A DNA stretch of 11,769 nt, taken from the NCBI GenBank assembly GCA_003454135.1, contig DMKW01000165.1, positions 1,010 to 12,778 of the forward strand, in the 5' to 3' direction. The position numbers and the translations under genes were made by a program. The notes below the pieces were generated by a model, which ran no database searches, had not been told where the DNA came from, and saw only the letters and a list, made by a program, of their open reading frames with translations. Shown piece by piece: positions 6,307-11,769 of the stretch (the stretch's first letter is position 1; each line of letters opens with the position of its first letter). Source of the stretch: Microbacteriaceae bacterium (GTDB lineage: Bacteria > Actinomycetota > Actinomycetes > Actinomycetales > Microbacteriaceae).

Positions 6307-6935
6307 TGCTGCTCTTTATCTTCGACATGGACGACGTGCTCTACGACTACGACTGGCGGCGACGCATGGCGGGGATGACGCGCCTGACCGGCCTTTCCCT
6401 CGCCGAACTGCGCGAGCGTTGGTGGCACGACACCGGCGAGTGGGCGGCGGAGGCCGGACAGATCGGCACGGCGGACGACTACCTCGCCGCCTTCAGCGAG
6501 GCCGTCGGCGTCGACGTGCACGAGACCGACTGGGTGCGCGTGCGCGGAGCGGCCATGACCCCCTGGCAGGACTCGATCGCCGCCGTGCGACGCGCGGCGG
6601 ATCTCGGACGGGTCACGCTGCTCACGAACAACGGTCCGCTCGCCTCGCGGCACTTGCGCGCGCTCGCGCCCGAACTCGTTCCGGTGTTCGGCGATCACCT
6701 GTACACCTCGTCGGACTACGGAGCCCGCAAGCCCGATCCCGAGGTGTTCGAGGCGGTGCTCGCCCGGTACGGCGTGCCGGCGTGCGACGCCTTCTTCGCC
6801 GACGACCTGCAGGTGAATGTCGACGGCGCCCGCGCGGTCGGCATCACCGCGCACCTCTTCGCCGGCGCGCCGGGCCTGCTCGCCGCGATCGAGGACTTCG
6901 CCGGATCGCGACAGTGCGGCGCTGCCCCGGTCTAA
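6306..6935 (+). CDS. HAD-family hydrolase (subfamily IA-like), second of a tandem pair
   Basis: Also exactly 209 residues, with intact HAD motifs at the same positions as its upstream neighbour: FIFDMDDVLYDYD (D7, D9), LLTNN (T107), ARKPDPEVFE (K142) and FFADDLQVNVDGA (D166, D167). Motif I is DxDxV and not the commoner DxDxT, a tolerated variant. A hand count without gaps gives about 70 identities in the first 200 positions, so the pair arose by an old duplication and has diverged. WW at 39-40 in the cap is shared. The start ATG overlaps the upstream stop (TGATG), and GAGGA lies 7 nt upstream, so the two are co-translated. The substrate is unknown; a heteromeric or divided-substrate pair is conceivable but unproven. 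Confidence 0.88.
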   Translation: MLLFIFDMDDVLYDYDWRRRMAGMTRLTGLSLAELRERWWHDTGEWAAEAGQIGTADDYLAAFSEAVGVDVHETDWVRVRGAAMTPWQDSIAAVRRAADLGRVTLLTNNGPLASRHLRALAPELVPVFGDHLYTSSDYGARKPDPEVFEAVLARYGVPACDAFFADDLQVNVDGARAVGITAHLFAGAPGLLAAIEDFAGSRQCGAAPV

Positions 6936-6991
6936 CCTCGGCGCCGGCCACTCCCGGCCTTAAACTGAAGGAACGGAACGAGGGAGACCGG

Positions 6992-7633
6992 ATGATCGAG
7001 CAGCCGATACTCGATGAGCTGTGGGACTTCGGCGATCCGGCCGCCTCGGAGGCGCGCTTCCGGGTAGAGCTCGAACAGGGCGGCCCGTGGGACGGCACCG
7101 AACGCGCGGAGCTCACCACCCAGCTGGCCCGAGCGATCGGCCTCCAGGGCCGATTCGACGAAGCGGCGGCACTGCTGATCGAGATCCCCGACGAGTCCGA
7201 ACCGATCGTGGGAGTGCGCGTTCTGCTCGAATCGGGGCGTGTCATGAACAGCTCCGGGCATCCGGATTCCGCGGCCGGCCTCTTCCGGCAGGCCGCGACG
7301 ATCGCGGCTCGCCTGGGCGCCACGTTTCTCCAGGTCGACGCGCTGCACATGCTCGCGATCGTGGACTCCCCCGGCGCCGAGGACTGGACGGCCCGAGCGG
7401 TCGAGATCGCCGAATCGTCGTCGGACGCGCGCTTGAAGCGCTGGCTCGTTTCGCTGCACAGCAACCTGGGCTGGCGGCACCTCGACGAGGACAACCTCGA
7501 CGCGGCCTTCGCCGAGTTCACCGAGGCCGCGCGGTGGGCAGACCTCGTGGGAACCGTGCAGCAGCGCGAGTGGGCGCAGGAGGCGCTCGCCGAGTGCTCC
7601 GCCGCGATGGACGCCGCGAGCGAATCCCTCTAG
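6992..7633 (+). CDS. Small TPR-like helical repeat protein
   Basis: A 213-residue soluble, acidic, helical protein with no signal peptide, membrane helix or catalytic motif. Three weak tetratricopeptide-like helix pairs are visible: LARAIGLQGRFDEAAALLIE (45-64), NSSGHPDSAAGLFRQAATIA (86-105) and NLGWRHLDEDNLDAAFAEFT (158-177), the last two with the TPR-like A-x-x-x-F/A spacing. TPR proteins usually act as protein-protein scaffolds; the partner is unknown. ATG 6992 has AGGGAG at 6981-6986, five bases away, which fixes the start. It lies 56 nt behind the second HAD gene on the same strand, so co-transcription is likely, though a TAAACT at 6961-6966 could be a weak -10. It ends 15 nt before the large inverted repeat and converges on prmC. 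Confidence 0.75.
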   Translation: MIEQPILDELWDFGDPAASEARFRVELEQGGPWDGTERAELTTQLARAIGLQGRFDEAAALLIEIPDESEPIVGVRVLLESGRVMNSSGHPDSAAGLFRQAATIAARLGATFLQVDALHMLAIVDSPGAEDWTARAVEIAESSSDARLKRWLVSLHSNLGWRHLDEDNLDAAFAEFTEAARWADLVGTVQQREWAQEALAECSAAMDAASESL

Positions 7634-7648
7634 CCCCGCCAGGGAGCC

Positions 7649-7760
7649 CCCTCTTTCCACCTTCCGAAATCCATGCATTTCTGCCTGAACCTCGGCGTGT
7701 CGAGCCACCCCACCGGCGTGTCACTCAGAAATGCATGGATTTCGGAAGGTGGAAAGAGGG
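7649..7760. repeat. Perfect 35-bp inverted repeat with a 42-nt loop
   Basis: Positions 7649-7683 are the exact reverse complement of 7726-7760, 35 of 35 pairs, and enclose a 42-nt loop. The arms begin CCCTCTTTCCACCTTCC and contain the palindrome ATGCAT. The loop holds a direct repeat, CGGCGTGTC, at 7693-7701 and 7714-7722. It fills the space between the convergent TPR-like gene (stop 7633) and prmC (stop 7792-7790). No T run follows either arm, so it is not a standard intrinsic terminator, but a bidirectional transcription block is plausible. It could also be a dispersed genomic repeat or the scar of a small non-autonomous element. No target-site duplication is visible. Whether it is repeated elsewhere in the genome cannot be seen here. 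Confidence 0.95.
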
Positions 7761-7789
7761 TGGGGAAGGGCCGGGACGGGCAGGGGCTG

Positions 7790-8689
7790 TTAGCGGAGGG
7801 CCGTGGTCGCGCGATCGCGGCCGAGCAGGTCGCGGTGCGTGGCGATGGCCCTCCAGCCGTCCGCGGCGAGCAGGGCGGCAATCGCCCGACCCTGCAGCTC
7901 CCCATGCTCGAGCACGAGAGTGCCGCCGGGGTGCAGCAGACGCGCGGCGGTGCGCGAGACCTGGCGCACGACATCCAGGCCGTCCCCGCCGCCGTAGAGC
8001 GCGTGTTCCGGGTCGAACAGCCGCACCTCCGGATCGCGCGGGATGGCGCCGGCCGGAATGTACGGCGGGTTCGAGATGACGACGGCGACCGCACCGTCGA
8101 GCTCGGGGAGTGCGTCCGCGAGGTCGTTGAAGACGGCCTGCGCGTTGTCGGCGCCGATGCTGCGGAAGTTCTGCTTGGTCCAGACGAAGGCGCGCGGCGA
8201 GTTCTCGACGCCATAGACCCGCGCGTGCGGCACCTCGGTGGCCATCGCGAGCGCGATCGCCCCGCTGCCGGTGCCGAGGTCGACCCCGATCGGCTCGGGT
8301 GCCGCCGCCGCGCGAAGTGCGTCGATCGCGAACTGGGCGACCTGCTCCGTCTCGGGCCGCGGCACGAAAACCCCCGGTCCCACGGCGAGTTCGATGGCTC
8401 GGAACGGCGCGACTCCCGTGATGTGCTGCAGCGGCTCGCGTGCGGCACGCCGTTCGACGGCCGCGCGAATGCGGGTCGCGTCCCGCACAGACACCACCGT
8501 GCCGGTCACCGCCTTCGCCTGCACTTCACCGCGGCTGAGCCCCAGCATGTGCCCGATCAACAACTCGGCGTCGACGTCGGGCGTCGGAACGCCGGCGCGC
8601 GCCAGCAGCTCGACGCTCTCTTCGCGTAGCGTCGCCACGCTGACAATAGAATTCATGGCAGCCGTAGAACCAGCTGCCCGCGTCGCCAC
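7790..8689 (-). CDS. prmC: Peptide chain release factor N5-glutamine methyltransferase (PrmC/HemK)
   Basis: Methylates the glutamine of the GGQ motif of release factors RF1 and RF2 using S-adenosylmethionine, which raises termination efficiency. The product is 299 residues from GTG 8689. An N-terminal helical domain (about 15-90) is followed by the Rossmann methyltransferase domain, with VFVPRPETE (107-115), the SAM-binding DLGTGSG (137-143), the acidic VEN (161-163) and the catalytic NPPY (207-210). GTG 8689 has GGAAGAG 6 nt upstream and starts 3 nt after the prfA stop. The in-frame ATG at 8656 (288 residues) lacks a ribosome binding site and is less likely. Its substrate gene, prfA, is directly upstream. 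It ends 30 nt before the large inverted repeat. Confidence 0.95.
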   Translation of the reverse strand: MATRAAGSTAAMNSIVSVATLREESVELLARAGVPTPDVDAELLIGHMLGLSRGEVQAKAVTGTVVSVRDATRIRAAVERRAAREPLQHITGVAPFRAIELAVGPGVFVPRPETEQVAQFAIDALRAAAAPEPIGVDLGTGSGAIALAMATEVPHARVYGVENSPRAFVWTKQNFRSIGADNAQAVFNDLADALPELDGAVAVVISNPPYIPAGAIPRDPEVRLFDPEHALYGGGDGLDVVRQVSRTAARLLHPGGTLVLEHGELQGRAIAALLAADGWRAIATHRDLLGRDRATTALR

Positions 8690-8692
8690 GGC

Positions 8693-9775
8693 TTACTCTT
8701 CCGAGGACCCGAGCAACGCAAGCCGCGCTTCCTCATCCGCTTCGATGCACGACTGGATCACCGGTTCGAGGGCGCCGTTCATCACCGCGTCGAGGTTGTA
8801 CGCCTTGTAGCCCGTGCGGTGATCCGCGATGCGGTTCTCCGGAAAGTTGTAGGTGCGGATGCGCTCCGAGCGATCCATCGTGCGGATCTGGCTCTTGCGC
8901 ACGAGCGATGCCTCGGCGTCGATCTCCTCCTGCTGCCGCGCGAGCACGCGGGCACGAAGCACCCGCATGCCGGCTTCGCGGTTCTGCAGCTGGCTCTTCT
9001 CGTTTTGCATCGCGACAACGATCCCGGTGGGGAGATGGGTGATGCGCACGGCGGAGTCGGTGGTGTTGACCGACTGGCCGCCCGGACCGCTCGAGCGGTA
9101 CACATCGATCTTGAGATCGTTGGGGCTGATCTCGACCTCTTCCGGCTCGTCGACCTCGGGGAACACGAGCACTCCCGCCGCCGACGTGTGGATGCGGCCC
9201 TGCGACTCGGTCGCCGGCACGCGCTGCACACGATGCACACCGCCCTCGTACTTGAGGTGCGCCCACACGCCTTCTGCGGGGTCGGTGGAGTTTCCCTTGA
9301 TGGCCAGCTGCACATCCTTGTAGCCTCCCAAATCGCTCTGGGTCTGCTCGAGGATCTCGGTCTTCCACTTCTTGGATTCCGCATAGTGCAGGTACATGCG
9401 CAGGAGGTCGGCGGCGAACAGGGCGGATTCCGCCCCGCCCTCCCCCATCTTGATCTCCATGATCACGTCGCGGCCGTCGTTTTCGTCGCGCGGGATGAGC
9501 AACCGGCGCAGGCGTTCCTCGATCACGTCGAGCTCCGCCTGGAGTCCCGGTACTTCCGCCGCGAACGATTCGTCTTCGGCGGCCATTTCGGTCGCCGCGG
9601 CAAGATCATCCGTCAGCTGCTGCCACTGGTGGTAGGCGGCGGCGATCCGGCTGAGCTCGGCGTAGCGGCGGTTGACCTTCTTGGATCTGGCCGGGTTCGA
9701 GTGGAGTTCGGGATCAGCGAGCTGTTCCTGAAGCTCTTCATGCTCGGCCAGCAAGGTTTTCACTGACTCGAACAC
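8693..9775 (-). CDS. prfA: Peptide chain release factor 1
   Basis: RF1 reads UAA and UAG in the ribosomal A site and triggers peptidyl-tRNA hydrolysis. The product is 360 residues, the usual length. The codon-recognition tripeptide PAT (187-189, in RVPATESQGRIHTSA) identifies RF1 and not RF2. The catalytic GGQ (232-234) sits in SSGPGGQSVNTTDSAVR. The N-terminal coiled region (LAEHEELQEQLADPELHSNP) is typical. GTG 9775 has AGAGGA 7 nt upstream. It starts only 3 nt after the rho stop and ends 3 nt before prmC, so all three are probably one transcript. In M. tuberculosis rpmE lies between rho and prfA; there is no room for it here. Confidence 0.97.
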   Translation of the reverse strand: MFESVKTLLAEHEELQEQLADPELHSNPARSKKVNRRYAELSRIAAAYHQWQQLTDDLAAATEMAAEDESFAAEVPGLQAELDVIEERLRRLLIPRDENDGRDVIMEIKMGEGGAESALFAADLLRMYLHYAESKKWKTEILEQTQSDLGGYKDVQLAIKGNSTDPAEGVWAHLKYEGGVHRVQRVPATESQGRIHTSAAGVLVFPEVDEPEEVEISPNDLKIDVYRSSGPGGQSVNTTDSAVRITHLPTGIVVAMQNEKSQLQNREAGMRVLRARVLARQQEEIDAEASLVRKSQIRTMDRSERIRTYNFPENRIADHRTGYKAYNLDAVMNGALEPVIQSCIEADEEARLALLGSSEE

Positions 9776-9778
9776 GTG

Positions 9779-11769
<1,991 letters not shown>

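Noticed and set aside
7673..8629. Open frame starting in the inverted repeat and running antisense through prmC
   Set aside because: It is opposite prmC; the peptide encoded by the arms simply reflects the symmetric repeat.

Overview
The window looks like chromosomal DNA of a high-GC actinobacterium, most likely Microbacteriaceae. The reasons are the gene order, the Actinobacteria-sized ATP synthase delta subunit, the frequent GTG starts, and a Rho protein with a long disordered Asn/Gln/Arg-rich N-terminal region. The assignment rests on recognised protein families and remembered gene order, not on a database search.

Most of the window is one conserved block on the minus strand. In transcription order it runs: rho (5' end outside the window), prfA (release factor 1), prmC (release-factor methyltransferase), [interruption], tsaC/sua5 (tRNA t6A synthesis), a WecA/TagO-type sugar-phosphate transferase, a four-helix membrane protein at the atpI position, then atpB, atpE, atpF, atpH and the start of atpA. 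Mycobacterium tuberculosis has nearly the same order (Rv1297 rho, rpmE, prfA, hemK/prmC, sua5, rfe/wecA, Rv1303, atpB...). Spacing is very tight: 3 nt between rho and prfA, 3 nt between prfA and prmC, GTGA and ATGA overlaps around the WecA-like gene, and a TAATG overlap between atpE and atpF. The atp part therefore looks translationally coupled. It probably has its own promoter in the 162-bp gap before atpB, where atpB may also start at an unusual codon.

Two things depart from the conserved block. First, rpmE is absent between rho and prfA. Second, a plus-strand cassette (5677-7633) lies between prmC and tsaC. It holds two tandem HAD-family phosphatase-like genes that are ungapped paralogs of exactly 209 residues each, joined by a TGATG overlap, followed by a small TPR-like protein. 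The cassette ends at a perfect 35-bp inverted repeat with a 42-nt loop (7649-7760), placed between the convergent TPR and prmC genes. This is the most unusual non-coding structure in the window.

The N-terminal region of Rho carries four IPGQEAER motifs arranged as a duplicated pair, then an Asn/Gln/Arg-rich low-complexity tract. Both show recent-looking tandem repeats at the DNA level.

Functionally the block combines transcription termination (Rho), translation termination (RF1 and its methylase), tRNA modification (TsaC), envelope polysaccharide initiation (WecA-like) and the F-type ATP synthase. I see no CRISPR array, transposase, tRNA or rRNA, and no obvious new defence system. The cassette, the inverted repeat and the Rho repeats are the parts worth following up.
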